Part shown: positions 28,277 through 37,601 of the stretch, one piece after another
How the letters are laid out: every line of letters begins with the position of its first letter
Position numbering within the stretch: position 1 is the stretch's first letter
Assembly (NCBI RefSeq): GCF_029223865.1
Contig: NZ_CP119520.1
Span: 4,278,001-4,342,000, forward strand
DNA length: 64,000 nt
Direction of reading: 5' to 3'
Source of the DNA: Telluria mixta
GTDB taxonomy: Bacteria > Pseudomonadota > Gammaproteobacteria > Burkholderiales > Burkholderiaceae_D
The notes under the pieces: model-generated
Databases searched by the model: none
What the model saw: the letters and a program-made list of their open reading frames with translations, nothing else
What the model was told of the DNA's origin: nothing
Program-made: the position numbers and the translations under genes

Positions 28277-29485
28277 ATGCGGTCGTTTTCGTTCTGCACC
28301 GGGATCGAGAACAGCGCACCCGTCATCCGGGACGAACACGGCGCGCGGTGCCGGATCGACCAGATGGCCGCCTCGGGACACGACCGGCGCTGGCGCGAGG
28401 ATTTCCAGCTCGTGCACGAACTGGGCCTGCGGTGCCTGCGCTACGGGCCGCCGTATTACCGAACCCATATTGGGCCAGGGCGCTACGACTGGTCGTTCGC
28501 GGACGAGACGTTCGCCGAGCTGGCGCGACTCGACATCACCCCGATCGCCGACCTGTGCCATTTCGGCGTGCCGGACTGGCTCGATAATTTCCAGAACCCC
28601 GACTTTGCGCATTATTTCGCCGAATACGCCGAAGCGTTCGCGCGCCGCTATCCCTGGGTCTGGCTGTACACGCCGGTCAACGAGATGCTCGTTACCGCCG
28701 AGTATTCCGCCCTGCGCGGCTTCTGGAACGAGCGCCTCAGCAACGGCCATGCCTTCGTGAGCGCGCTGTCGAACATCGTCGAAGCGAACATCCGGGCCAG
28801 CGAGGCGATCTGCCGCTGCGGCCGTCCCTGGTTCGTCCAGAGCGAGGCGACACGCTATTACCACCCGTACGACCCGGAGGCGGCGGAACGGACGGAGTAC
28901 CTGAACGCGCACCGCTTCCTGTCGCTCGACCTCAACTACGCCCGGATGCCGTCCCCGAGGCTGGTCGACTACCTGTTCGACCACGGCATGCCGCCCGCGA
29001 AGCTCGACTACTTCATGAAGCGCAACATCCGGCCCTCGTGCATCATGGGCACCGATTACTACGAGACGAGCGAATCGGTCGTGTTCCCGGACGGCCGGAC
29101 CAGCCATTCGAACGTGCTGGGCTACTACGGCCTGACGCGCCAGTACCACGACCGTTACCGCCTGCCGATCATGCTGACCGAAACCAACCAGGTCGACGGG
29201 CTGAACGCGGTGCACTGGCTCGAACGCCAGTGGGCCAACGTGCTGCGCCTGCGCCAGGAGGGCTACCCGATCATCGGTTTCAGCTGGTACAGCCTGACCG
29301 ACCAGGTCGACTGGGACATCGACCTGCGCGAGCGGCGCGGCAATGTGACGGAAAACGGGCTGTTCGACATGGACCGTCGGATCCGGGCCGTCGGCGTCGA
29401 GTACCGGCGCATCGTCCGCGACTGGAGCAATGCGCTCGATGTCGAAGAGCGGCGCAGGACATGGCAAGGGGAGCGACATGACTGA
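28277..29485 (+). CDS. Glycoside hydrolase family 1-like protein
   Basis: The 402-residue protein starts with the family-typical RSFSFCTGIENS and RYGPPYYRTHIGPGRYDW. It has two likely catalytic glutamates at GH-A clan positions: E136 in YTPVNEML (acid/base) and E302 in MLTETNQVDG (nucleophile). GH1 enzymes hydrolyse beta-glycosides; the subgroup with GIENS is not biochemically known to me and is shorter than true beta-glucosidases. There is no signal peptide, so it is cytoplasmic. The start ATG at 28277 agrees with homologues I recall; the frame is open to 28100. Confidence 0.8.
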   Translation: MRSFSFCTGIENSAPVIRDEHGARCRIDQMAASGHDRRWREDFQLVHELGLRCLRYGPPYYRTHIGPGRYDWSFADETFAELARLDITPIADLCHFGVPDWLDNFQNPDFAHYFAEYAEAFARRYPWVWLYTPVNEMLVTAEYSALRGFWNERLSNGHAFVSALSNIVEANIRASEAICRCGRPWFVQSEATRYYHPYDPEAAERTEYLNAHRFLSLDLNYARMPSPRLVDYLFDHGMPPAKLDYFMKRNIRPSCIMGTDYYETSESVVFPDGRTSHSNVLGYYGLTRQYHDRYRLPIMLTETNQVDGLNAVHWLERQWANVLRLRQEGYPIIGFSWYSLTDQVDWDIDLRERRGNVTENGLFDMDRRIRAVGVEYRRIVRDWSNALDVEERRRTWQGERHD

Positions 29486-29605
29486 CTCGGCATTGCCGAC
29501 CGATTGACACGTACGATATGCCGCGCGCCCGGGAACGGGTCGTGGCTTTCGCGCACATGCGCGAGACACTGGGCGCGGGACTCGCGGCGCTGCCGCCCTG
29601 CGGCG

Positions 29606-30439
29606 TCAGTGTGCGAACAACACGGGAAGGCGCGCCTCTGCCAGGACGGTACGGCTCGCGCCGCCCAGGCACAGCTCGCGGAACCGGCCATGCCCGAAGC
29701 AGCCCATCACCAGCAGCCGGCAGTCGTGCTCGTCGGCGAGCGCCAGCAGGTCGTGGCCTGCGTCGTGCCGCGGCGCACGGACCAGTGTGCGCGGCGCGAC
29801 GCGATGGCGCGCGAGGAACTGCTTCAGGTCGTCCTGCTCGGCGTAGAACGCCTCGTCGGCGGATGCGCCGTCGGCGAGGACCGCCACGATGACTTCCGAT
29901 GCGCGCCGCAGCAGGGGCAGCGCCGCGCTCAACGCGAACGACGCTTCCTTGCCGCCGTCCCAGGCGACGAGCACTTTGCCGTCGTGCCAGGGCGCGGGAT
30001 CGGTGCGCGGCACGACGATCACGGGCCGTGCGCAATTCAGGATGAGGGATTCCGGCAGGTGGACGGTCAGGTCGGGCATCGACTCGGAAGGGTCGTCCTG
30101 GCTGATGACGACCAGGTCCGCGAAGCGCGCCAACCGGGCCAGGCCGTCGTCGGCCTGGTCGCATACGAAACGCTGTTCGTGCCGGACCTGCATCGCGTCC
30201 GCGATCTCGTCGAAGCGAGCGAGCGCATGCCGGGCCTGGTCGGCGAGCGGCTGGAAATAGCTGGCGCCCAGCGTGCCCGGCACCTCGCGGTACCCGTTCG
30301 GAAAGACGTTGCGGGAGACGCCGAACATCGCGGCGCCGACGAGAACCGCTCCGGTCGCGTGGGCCAGGGCGGCGGCATAGCGCATGCGCGGGGGCGCGTG
30401 CACGGACTGGTCGACGTGGACGAGTATGGTCTTGAACAT
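29606..30439 (-). CDS. Universal stress protein, tandem UspA domains
   Basis: The 277-residue protein is two UspA domains in tandem. The first begins FKTILVHVDQSVHAPPRM, and the second ends with the ATP-binding pattern GCFGHGRFRELCLGGAS, followed by TVLAEARLPVLFAH. Usp proteins help survival under starvation or oxygen limitation by unknown means. The gene is 8 bp downstream of a second usp on the same strand and probably cotranscribed with it. Confidence 0.9.
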   Translation of the reverse strand: MFKTILVHVDQSVHAPPRMRYAAALAHATGAVLVGAAMFGVSRNVFPNGYREVPGTLGASYFQPLADQARHALARFDEIADAMQVRHEQRFVCDQADDGLARLARFADLVVISQDDPSESMPDLTVHLPESLILNCARPVIVVPRTDPAPWHDGKVLVAWDGGKEASFALSAALPLLRRASEVIVAVLADGASADEAFYAEQDDLKQFLARHRVAPRTLVRAPRHDAGHDLLALADEHDCRLLVMGCFGHGRFRELCLGGASRTVLAEARLPVLFAH

Positions 30440-30447
30440 GGTGTCGT

Positions 30448-31284
30448 TCAGTGAGCAAGGAGCACGGGGATCGACAGGCGGCGCAGGACGGTTCGGCTTA
30501 CACCGCCGAGCAGGATCTCGCGATAGCGCGAGTGTCCGTAGCAACCCATGACGAGCAGGTCGATCTTGAGGTCTTCGGCCCGGACCAGCAGGGCGTTCCC
30601 GACGGCGCCGCGCGGATGATGGCGGCAGATCTCGACCGTGACGCCGTGCCGGGACAGGAATTGCGCCATGTCCGCCGCGTCTTCCGGCGAGCGTACGCTC
30701 GAGCTTTCCTCGTCGAACACGGCGAGCTCGACCTGTTTCGCGCGCACGAGCAGCGGCAGCGCGAGGCGGCAGGCGCGCGCCGCTTCCGGGCTGGCGTTCC
30801 AGGCCACCATGACGCGCTCGGGCACGTGTGGACAAGGCAGCGGGTGGGGCAGTACGAGAACGGGGCTGGGCGAGTTCAGCGCGACATATTCGGGAATGCC
30901 CGCGATGCCGGCAATGCCGGGCGCGTCGTACGCGGTGCGCCCGACGACCACGAGGTCGGCGTACAACGCCCGCCGGGCGAGCGCCAGGCCCGGCTCCTCG
31001 TCGTCCACCCGGTGCGAAAAAGAGGCGACGCCGGCCTGTTGCGCCAGGGCGTCGAACCGGGCGGCGCGCTGCCCGGCGGCGTCGCGCAGGTTCGCGAACA
31101 GCGGCGTGAGGTCGCCCAGGTCGACCCCGGGCAGGGCCGTTTCGCGGACGAAGCGCGAGATGCCCGTCTGCGCCATCCCGACGAGGTGCGCACCCTGGTC
31201 GTTGGCAAGTCGTGCGGCGAACGTCACGCGGTCCGGCGCCTGCGGCGTATCGTCGACGTGGACGAGAATGGTCTTGTAGTCCAT
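30448..31284 (-). CDS. Universal stress protein, tandem UspA domains
   Basis: The 278-residue tandem Usp starts DYKTILVHVDDTPQAPDRV and ends with GCYGHSRYREILLGGVS, the ATP-binding G-2x-G-9x-G pattern. The ATG at 31284 has a GAGGAG ribosome binding site; an upstream in-frame extension to 31404 is not family-like. An FNR-like box at 31433-31446 with a correctly spaced -10 (TACGAT, complement of 31404-31409) points to oxygen control. Confidence 0.92.
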   Translation of the reverse strand: MDYKTILVHVDDTPQAPDRVTFAARLANDQGAHLVGMAQTGISRFVRETALPGVDLGDLTPLFANLRDAAGQRAARFDALAQQAGVASFSHRVDDEEPGLALARRALYADLVVVGRTAYDAPGIAGIAGIPEYVALNSPSPVLVLPHPLPCPHVPERVMVAWNASPEAARACRLALPLLVRAKQVELAVFDEESSSVRSPEDAADMAQFLSRHGVTVEICRHHPRGAVGNALLVRAEDLKIDLLVMGCYGHSRYREILLGGVSRTVLRRLSIPVLLAH

Positions 31285-31432
31285 GCTGTGCTCCTCGATG
31301 TGCTGCATGTCGGTCAGGGTTGCGCCGCGCTCGTCCAGCGCAAGAGGTTCGCATATCGTTTGTTCACTGCTTGCTCCCTCATTCAGCGGTTTATGTCGGC
31401 TCAATCGTAGTCTTGCGCGTCGGGACTTCGGT

Positions 31433-31446
31433 ATGACCTAGGTCAA
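31433..31446 (-). promoter_or_regulatory. FNR-like box of the usp pair (class II position)
   Basis: ATGAC-CTAG-GTCAA is a near-perfect inverted repeat with TGAC/GTCA half-sites. Its centre is 30.5 bp from the first base of TACGAT (31409 to 31404 on the minus strand), placing it at about -41.5 from a predicted start site. Confidence 0.7.
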
Positions 31447-31488
31447 AAATGAACGCGAGGGCCATGAATTGTGGGCATGCCGCTAGAT

Positions 31489-31502
31489 TTGATCTGGGTC
31501 AT
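31489..31502 (+). promoter_or_regulatory. FNR-like box of the hlyD-rbbA operon (class II position)
   Basis: TTGAT-CTGG-GTCAT has an intact TTGAT half-site. Its centre lies 30.5 bp before TATAGT (31526-31531), a good -10. This is the spacing of class II FNR promoters and the same as in the divergent usp promoter. Confidence 0.72.
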
Positions 31503-31561
31503 ACCCAATGCGGCAATCGCGCTCCTATAGTGAGGTAAGTCGACCCGAACAAAACCCATCC

Positions 31562-32683
31562 ATGGACACGCTGGAAACGCACCGCGCGTCGATCGCCGAC
31601 AAGGCGACGGCGCACAACAAGGCCATGAAGCGCCTGGCTGCGGGGCTGGCACTGCTGGTGCTGGTCGGCGGCGCCGCGTACGCATGGAGGGCGACACGCC
31701 CACAGGGGCCCGGGCCCGGCTTCGTCAGCGGGAACGGCAGGATCGAAGCCGTCGAGATCGATATCGCCAGCAAGCTGCCGGGAAGGCTTGCCGATGTGCT
31801 GGTCGCCGAGGGCGATCCGGTGCGGGCCGGCCAGGTGCTGGCCCGCATGGATGCCGCCACGCTGCGCGCGCAGCGGAGCGAGGCCCTGGCGCGCGAGCAG
31901 CAGGCGCGCGACGCCGTGGCGGGCGCGCAGGCCCAGCTCGCGATGCGGCGCAGCGACCTGGCGGCAGCCGCGGCGGTCGGAGTGCAACGGGAAAGCGAGC
32001 TGGACGCCGCGCGGCGGCGGCTCGCCCGGTCGACCGTGCTGGCGCAGGCGGGTGCGGCCGCGTTGCAGGAACTCGACGACGACCGGGCCCGCGTGGACGG
32101 CGCGCGCGCGACCTTGGCCGCCGCCGCCGCCCAGGTCCAGGCTGCGCGCGCGGCCGTCGCGGCCGCGCAAGCCGTGGTCGTGCAAAACCGTTCCGCAGTC
32201 CAGGCGGCCGCGGCCACCACCGCGACGATCGACGCGGATCTGCGCGACGAGGTGCTCGTGGCGCCGCGCGCGGGCCGCGTGCAGTACCGCGTCGCCGAAG
32301 CGGGCGAGGTGCTGGCCGCTGGCGGCAAGGTGCTGAACATGATCGACCTGCAGGATGTGTACATGACCTTTTTCGTGCCAGAGGCTGCCGCGGGACGCAT
32401 CGCGCTGGGAACGGAAGTGCGGCTGGTGCTCGACACGGCACCGGGCTTCGTGGTGCCGGCCGCCGTCAGCTACGTGGCCAGCAGCGCCCAGTTCACGCCG
32501 AAATCCGTCGAGACCGCCAGCGAACGGCAGAAGCTGATGTTCCGGGTGAAGGCGCAGGTCGACCGGCGCCTGCTCGCGCGCTATCCCGAGCAGGTCAAGG
32601 CCGGGGTGCCGGGCGTGGCCTGGATCCGCGTCGACCCCGCCCGGCCATGGCCCGCGGCATTGGCCCTGCGGGAGGCGCCGTGA
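31562..32683 (+). CDS. yhiI: HlyD-family periplasmic adaptor (YhiI-like)
   Basis: This membrane-fusion protein bridges an inner-membrane ABC exporter and the outer membrane. The 373-residue protein has one N-terminal helix (about residues 25-45), a biotinyl-lipoyl half-motif (GNGRIEAVEIDIASKLPGRL), a long Ala/Arg-rich coiled coil (about 100-230), then VAPRAGRVQYRVAEAGEV and a beta-barrel. ATG 31562 is chosen over an upstream in-frame start at 31508. It overlaps the ABC gene by 4 bp and forms the yhiI-rbbA-yhhJ arrangement of E. coli. Confidence 0.88.
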   Translation: MDTLETHRASIADKATAHNKAMKRLAAGLALLVLVGGAAYAWRATRPQGPGPGFVSGNGRIEAVEIDIASKLPGRLADVLVAEGDPVRAGQVLARMDAATLRAQRSEALAREQQARDAVAGAQAQLAMRRSDLAAAAAVGVQRESELDAARRRLARSTVLAQAGAAALQELDDDRARVDGARATLAAAAAQVQAARAAVAAAQAVVVQNRSAVQAAAATTATIDADLRDEVLVAPRAGRVQYRVAEAGEVLAAGGKVLNMIDLQDVYMTFFVPEAAAGRIALGTEVRLVLDTAPGFVVPAAVSYVASSAQFTPKSVETASERQKLMFRVKAQVDRRLLARYPEQVKAGVPGVAWIRVDPARPWPAALALREAP

Positions 32684-35385
32684 GGGACGCCGACGCCGCG
32701 CCGGTCGCGTGCCTGGACGGCGTGTCGGTGCGCTACGGCGCCGTGCACGCCCTCGATCGCGTAAGGCTCTCCTTGCCAGCCGGCCGGATGACGGCGCTGA
32801 TCGGACCCGACGGCGTGGGCAAGTCGAGCCTGCTAGCGGTCATCGCCGGCGCGCGCCGGGCGGCCGAGGGCAAGGTGGAGGTGCTGGGCGGCGACATGTC
32901 CGCCGCCCGGTTCCGGGCCGAAGTCTGTCCGCGCATCGCCTACATGCCGCAGGGGTTGGGGCGCAACCTGTACCCGAGCCTGACGGTCGGGGAAAACCTG
33001 CAGTTCTTCGCGCGCCTGTTCGGGCTCGGGCCCGGCGAGCGGCGCGCGCGCATCGCCATGCTCGCCGCCAGCACGGGCCTGCTGCCGTTCATCGACCGGC
33101 CCGTCGTCCAGCTGTCGGGCGGCATGAAGCAGAAGCTCGGGCTGTGCTGCGCCCTAGTGCACGATCCCGACTTGCTGATCCTGGACGAGCCCACTACAGG
33201 TGTCGATCCATTGGCGCGCAGCCAGTTCTGGGCGCTGATTGCCGCGATACGTGATGCGCGGCCCGGCATGAGCGTCGTCGTCGCGACGGCGTACATGGAC
33301 GAGGCCCGGCGGTTCGACTGGCTGGTGGCGCTCGACGGCGGCCGCGTGCTGGCCAGCGGCACGCCGGCGGCGCTGCTGGCGCAGAGCGGCAGCGCCAGCT
33401 ACGAGGAGGCGTTCGTCGCAATGCTGCCGGCGGAGCGGCGCGCCGGCTATCGTCCGCTGAGCACACAGCCGCGCGATCCGGTCGCCGACGACGATACGGT
33501 CATCCAGGCCAACGGCCTCTCGCGCCGTTTCGGCGATTTCGATGCGGTGCAGGATGTGAGCTTTCGCATCGCGCGCGGCGAGATCTTCGGCTTCATCGGC
33601 TCCAACGGCTGCGGTAAAACGACCACGATGAAGATGCTGACCGGGCTCCTGCCGCCGAGCGGCGGCACGGCGACGGTGTTCGGTCGGGCGGCGGGCGAAG
33701 GAGGCGCGCAGGCACGGCGCCAGGTCGGGTACATGTCGCAGGGGTTCTCGCTCTACCAGGAATTGACCGTGCGCCAGAACCTGGCCCTGCACGCGCGGCT
33801 GTTCGACCTGGCCGAGTCAACGATCGACGCGCGCTGTGCCGACCTGGCGGCGCACTTCGGCCTGGAGGCGATGCTCGACGCCTTGCCGGACAATCTTCCG
33901 CCGGGGGCCCGCCAGCGCCTGTCGCTGGCGGTCGCCATGGTGCACCAGCCGGAGCTCCTCATTCTGGACGAACCTACGTCGGGCGTCGATCCGATCGCGC
34001 GCGACCGGTTCTGGGAGGCGCTGATTGCGCTGGCACGAGACGACGGCGTGACGATCTTCATCTCGACGCATTTCATGAACGAGGCCGAGCGCTGCGACCG
34101 CGTGGCGCTGATGCATGCCGGCCGCGTGCTGGCCACCGGTACCCCGGCCGGGTTGCGCGCCGCGCGCGGCGCCGCCACGCTGGAAGACGCGTTCATCGGC
34201 TGGTTGCGCGCGGCGGCGCCGGGCGATGACCGTCCGCTGCCGCCGTTGCCCGCGGCGGGCGCGGCGGCGCACGGCGGCTGGCTGCGGCGCGCGGCGGGCT
34301 ATGCCTGGCGCGAAGCGCTGGAACTGCGCCGCGACCCCGCGCGTTCCGTTCTCGCGTTGTGCGGCTCCCTGCTGCTGATGGTCGTGATCGGCTACGGTCT
34401 TAACATGGACGTCGAGGACCTGCGCTTCGCGGTGCTCGACCGCGACCATACGGCCCTCAGCCGCGACTATGCCCTGAACCTGGCCGGCTCGCGCTATTTC
34501 GTCGAGCGTTCTGCGCTGGCGGATTACGCGGACATGGATGCCAGGATGCGTTCGGGCGAACTGGCGCTGGCTATCGAGATTCCACCCGGCTTCGCTCGTG
34601 CCGCTGCGCGCGGAAGGCCGGCGCAGATCGGCGCCTGGATCGACGGCGCGATGCCGGTGCGGGCGGAAACCGTGCAGGCGTATCTGCAGGGGATGCACGC
34701 GGAATGGCTGCGCAGCCGCGCCATGGCGTCCGGCATCGCTGCCGCGACCATCGAGACGAGGTTCCGCTACAACCCCGACGTCCGCAGCCTGCCGGCGATG
34801 GTGCCGGGCATTATGGCGTTGCTCATGCTGATGCTGCCGGCGATGCAGGCGGCGCTGGCCGTCGTGCGCGAAAAGGAAATGGGGTCGATCGTCAACCTGT
34901 ACGTGACGCCGGTCCGGCGCAGCGAATTCCTGCTCGGGAAGCAGGCGCCGTACGTCGTGCTGGCGATGGCGAACTTCATGCTGATGTGCGTGATGGCGGT
35001 GACGGTCTTCCAGGTGCCGCTCAAGGGCAGCGCGCCGGCGCTGGCGGTGGCCGCCTTGCTGTACTGCGTCTGCTCGACCGGCATCGGGTTGCTGGCGTCG
35101 AGCTTCACGCGCAGCCAGATCGCGGCGCTGCTCTTCACGATGATCGGCACCATCGTGCCGGCCATCCAGTTCGCAGGGCTCATCGATCCCGTGGTCGCGC
35201 TGGAAGGCGTCGGGCGAGTGATAGGGGAAGCCTATCCGGCCTCGCACATGCTCACCATCAGCCGCGGCGTGTTCGGCAAGGCGCTCGGCTTTGCCGAACT
35301 GGCGCCGGACTTCCTCGCGCTCGTGGCGGCAGTGCCCGTCATCCTCGGCCTCGCGATCGTTGCGCTGCCGAAGCAGGAGCGCTAG
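32680..35385 (+). CDS. rbbA: Two-ATPase ABC transporter with fused permease (RbbA-like)
   Basis: The 901-residue protein has two ATPase domains and a C-terminal ABC-2 permease. The first domain has GPDGVGKSS, LSGGMKQK and LLILDEPTTGVDP. The second has GSNGCGKTT, a degenerate signature LPPGARQRLS and LLILDEPTSGVDP. This is the layout and length of RbbA, named ribosome-associated ATPase in E. coli but transporter-like. Start is GTG 32680, overlapping the hlyD stop (GTGA). The permease has helices from about residue 560 and 700 onward. The exported substrate is unknown. Confidence 0.9.
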   Translation: MRDADAAPVACLDGVSVRYGAVHALDRVRLSLPAGRMTALIGPDGVGKSSLLAVIAGARRAAEGKVEVLGGDMSAARFRAEVCPRIAYMPQGLGRNLYPSLTVGENLQFFARLFGLGPGERRARIAMLAASTGLLPFIDRPVVQLSGGMKQKLGLCCALVHDPDLLILDEPTTGVDPLARSQFWALIAAIRDARPGMSVVVATAYMDEARRFDWLVALDGGRVLASGTPAALLAQSGSASYEEAFVAMLPAERRAGYRPLSTQPRDPVADDDTVIQANGLSRRFGDFDAVQDVSFRIARGEIFGFIGSNGCGKTTTMKMLTGLLPPSGGTATVFGRAAGEGGAQARRQVGYMSQGFSLYQELTVRQNLALHARLFDLAESTIDARCADLAAHFGLEAMLDALPDNLPPGARQRLSLAVAMVHQPELLILDEPTSGVDPIARDRFWEALIALARDDGVTIFISTHFMNEAERCDRVALMHAGRVLATGTPAGLRAARGAATLEDAFIGWLRAAAPGDDRPLPPLPAAGAAAHGGWLRRAAGYAWREALELRRDPARSVLALCGSLLLMVVIGYGLNMDVEDLRFAVLDRDHTALSRDYALNLAGSRYFVERSALADYADMDARMRSGELALAIEIPPGFARAAARGRPAQIGAWIDGAMPVRAETVQAYLQGMHAEWLRSRAMASGIAAATIETRFRYNPDVRSLPAMVPGIMALLMLMLPAMQAALAVVREKEMGSIVNLYVTPVRRSEFLLGKQAPYVVLAMANFMLMCVMAVTVFQVPLKGSAPALAVAALLYCVCSTGIGLLASSFTRSQIAALLFTMIGTIVPAIQFAGLIDPVVALEGVGRVIGEAYPASHMLTISRGVFGKALGFAELAPDFLALVAAVPVILGLAIVALPKQER

Positions 35386-35386
35386 C

Positions 35387-36511
35387 ATGGCCGCCATCTC
35401 GCTGCGCAAGGTCTGGCACCTGGGCATCAAGGAATGGTGGAGCCTTTGGCGCGACCCGGTGATGCTGGTGCTGATCCTGTACACCTTCACGGCAGCCGTC
35501 TACATCGCCGCGACGGCCCAGCCGGACACGCTCACGCGCGCCGCGCTGGCGGTCGTCGACGAGGACGAATCGCAGCTATCCCAGCGCCTGCGCGCCGCCT
35601 TCGTGCCGCCGCAGTTCATGTTGCCCGAGCCGATCACGCTGGAACAGGCCGACGCCCGGCTGGACCGCGGGCGGGCCACGTTCGTCCTGGTGATTCCCGC
35701 CGGCTTCCAGCGCCGCATCCTGGCCGGGCGGATCGCGCCGCTGCAGCTGAACGTGGACGCGACCCGCATGAGCCAGGCTTTTACCGGGAGCACCTACGTC
35801 CAGCAGATCGCTCTCGGGGAAATCGAAAAATTCCTCCATCCGGGCAGCGGGGCGTCGGCTGCGCAGGTCGATCTGTCGGTACGGGCCCGGTTCAATCCGG
35901 CGCTGGCGCCGTCGTGGTTCGGCGGCGTCGCGGAACTCGTCAACAACGTGACGATGCTGTCGGTGATCCTGACCGGCGCGGCGCTGATCCGCGAGCGCGA
36001 GCACGGCACTGTCGAGCACCTGCTGGTGATGCCGGTCGGCCCGCTGGAGATCATGCTCGCCAAGCTGTGGTCGATGGGGAGCATCGTACTGGCCGCGACG
36101 CTGGTCGCGTTGTCGGGCATCGTGCGCGGCCTGCTGGGCGTGCAGCTCGGCGGATCCATCGTGCTGTTCATGGCCGGCACGATGGTACATCTGTTCGCCG
36201 TGACCTCGCTGGGCATCCTGCTGGCGACGCTCGCGCGCGGCATGCCCCAGTTCGGGATCCTGGTCGTCCTGGTCCTGTTGCCGCTGCAGATGCTGTCGGG
36301 CGCCAATACACCGCGCGAGAGCATTCCGTGGCTGCTGCGCGACGCGATGCTCGCCGCGCCGACTACTCACTACGTTGAGTTAAGCCAGGCCATCCTGTTC
36401 CGTGGCGCGGGCCTCGATGTGGTTTGGCCGCGGATGCTGGCATTGCTGTTGATCGGCGCCGTCCTGTTCGTCGTGGCGCTCGCCAGGTTCGGCGCGGCAA
36501 TGCGTCGTTAG
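35387..36511 (+). CDS. yhhJ: ABC-2 type permease (YhhJ-like)
   Basis: The 374-residue protein has an N-terminal helix after KEWWSLWRDPVMLVL, a long extracytoplasmic region, then about five helices from near residue 185 on. The cytoplasmic EREHGTVEHLLVMP motif typical of ABC-2 permeases precedes the later helices. It starts one base after the rbbA stop and is the second permease of the exporter. An upstream in-frame extension inside rbbA is not family-like. Confidence 0.9.
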   Translation: MAAISLRKVWHLGIKEWWSLWRDPVMLVLILYTFTAAVYIAATAQPDTLTRAALAVVDEDESQLSQRLRAAFVPPQFMLPEPITLEQADARLDRGRATFVLVIPAGFQRRILAGRIAPLQLNVDATRMSQAFTGSTYVQQIALGEIEKFLHPGSGASAAQVDLSVRARFNPALAPSWFGGVAELVNNVTMLSVILTGAALIREREHGTVEHLLVMPVGPLEIMLAKLWSMGSIVLAATLVALSGIVRGLLGVQLGGSIVLFMAGTMVHLFAVTSLGILLATLARGMPQFGILVVLVLLPLQMLSGANTPRESIPWLLRDAMLAAPTTHYVELSQAILFRGAGLDVVWPRMLALLLIGAVLFVVALARFGAAMRR

Positions 36512-36524
36512 CCGCGCCGCGCGC

Positions 36525-37601
36525 TCAGCCTGCCACTGCCAGCGCTGGTCCGGCCATGGCGACGCGGTTGCGGCCGGCTGCCTTGGCGCGGTACATCGCG
36601 CCGTCCGCTTCCCGCAGCAGGGACTCCCAATCCTGTGTGTCGCGATGAACGGCGAGGCCGATGCTGACCGAGCAGCGCAGTTCGCGCGGCGCTCCGGGAA
36701 TGACCTGGCCGGCGAAGGCGTCGCGCAGGCGTTCGGCGCAGGCCCATGCCTCGTCCGCGCCGGCTTCGGGCAACACACAGACGAATTCCTCGCCGCCGAT
36801 GCGGCCGACGTAATCGGTGGCACGCAGGGTCTTCACGCACGTCGCGGTCAACGCGCGGATCACGGCATCGCCTACCGCGTGGCCATAGGTATCGTTGACC
36901 GCCTTGAAGTGGTCGATGTCGAGCATCGCGACACTGAGCGGGCGACCGTGCCGGTGTGCCAGCGACAGGTCGTGCTGTGCGAGTTCCATCAGGTACTGGC
37001 GCGACAGCGCCCCGCTGAGGCTGTCGTAGCGGCACGCGCGCAACAGCTGCCGCTCGCGTAGCCATAGATCATGTCGCAGGTGTAGCAGGCGGCTGCCCAG
37101 GGCGAGCGCAAGCGCTGGCGCGGCGACACAGGCCGCCCAGATGGCGGGTGCCGCCGCAGACGGAAGCATGAACGCGCCGAGCGCCGCATAGAGCAGCGCC
37201 GTCGGCGCCAGAATGTTCAGGCAAGGACGGGGACGGGGCTCCACGAGGCCGAGGGCAGCCATCCAGACGAACAACGAGGGGACGGCGTGCAGCAGACCGT
37301 CCGCCAGCGGCCGCGCCGTGGTGGCAAGCGCCGCCGCATGGACGAGGTACACGAAGGAGGCGCGGGCCACCGGCTGCGGTCCCGAACGCGGCATCGCGTA
37401 GCCGAAGGACGCGATGGCGACGAGGCCGGCGCGCACGGCGAGGCTGGCCGGGCTCTGCGCCGATTCGACCAGCTGGCTCCACAGGCCGTCGCACAGCACG
37501 CCGATCCCGAACACGGACCCGAAGCCGGGCAGCAGACGCCGCAAATAGCGCTCGCAGCGCCGTTCGAACACCCGGCGCGGCGCGGACGAGCGAACGTCCA
37601 T
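36525..37601 (-). CDS. Membrane diguanylate cyclase
   Basis: The protein makes c-di-GMP. Its 358 residues comprise about six N-terminal membrane helices (residues 25-170) and a GGDEF domain. It has ACRYDSLSGALSRQYL at the start, a GGEEF active site, and the product-inhibition I-site RATD five residues before it. It is adjacent to the usp gene upstream on the same strand with no gap, so both are probably cotranscribed. This places c-di-GMP synthesis inside the predicted low-oxygen island. Confidence 0.92.
   Translation of the reverse strand: MDVRSSAPRRVFERRCERYLRRLLPGFGSVFGIGVLCDGLWSQLVESAQSPASLAVRAGLVAIASFGYAMPRSGPQPVARASFVYLVHAAALATTARPLADGLLHAVPSLFVWMAALGLVEPRPRPCLNILAPTALLYAALGAFMLPSAAAPAIWAACVAAPALALALGSRLLHLRHDLWLRERQLLRACRYDSLSGALSRQYLMELAQHDLSLAHRHGRPLSVAMLDIDHFKAVNDTYGHAVGDAVIRALTATCVKTLRATDYVGRIGGEEFVCVLPEAGADEAWACAERLRDAFAGQVIPGAPRELRCSVSIGLAVHRDTQDWESLLREADGAMYRAKAAGRNRVAMAGPALAVAG

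Noticed and set aside
28093..28326. Small minus-strand ORF with a CPCC motif between ppsA and the GH1-like gene
   Set aside because: It overlaps the start of the GH1-like gene by 50 bp, has no ribosome binding site, and its product resembles nothing I know.
31684..32679. Upstream extension of the RbbA reading frame through the hlyD gene
   Set aside because: The extension is an out-of-frame reading of hlyD; the GTG at 32680 overlapping the hlyD stop gives the expected RbbA N-terminus and length.
34000..35490. Long minus-strand frame opposite rbbA and yhhJ
   Set aside because: Antisense shadow in GC-rich coding DNA; the plus-strand genes carry intact Walker motifs and membrane helices.
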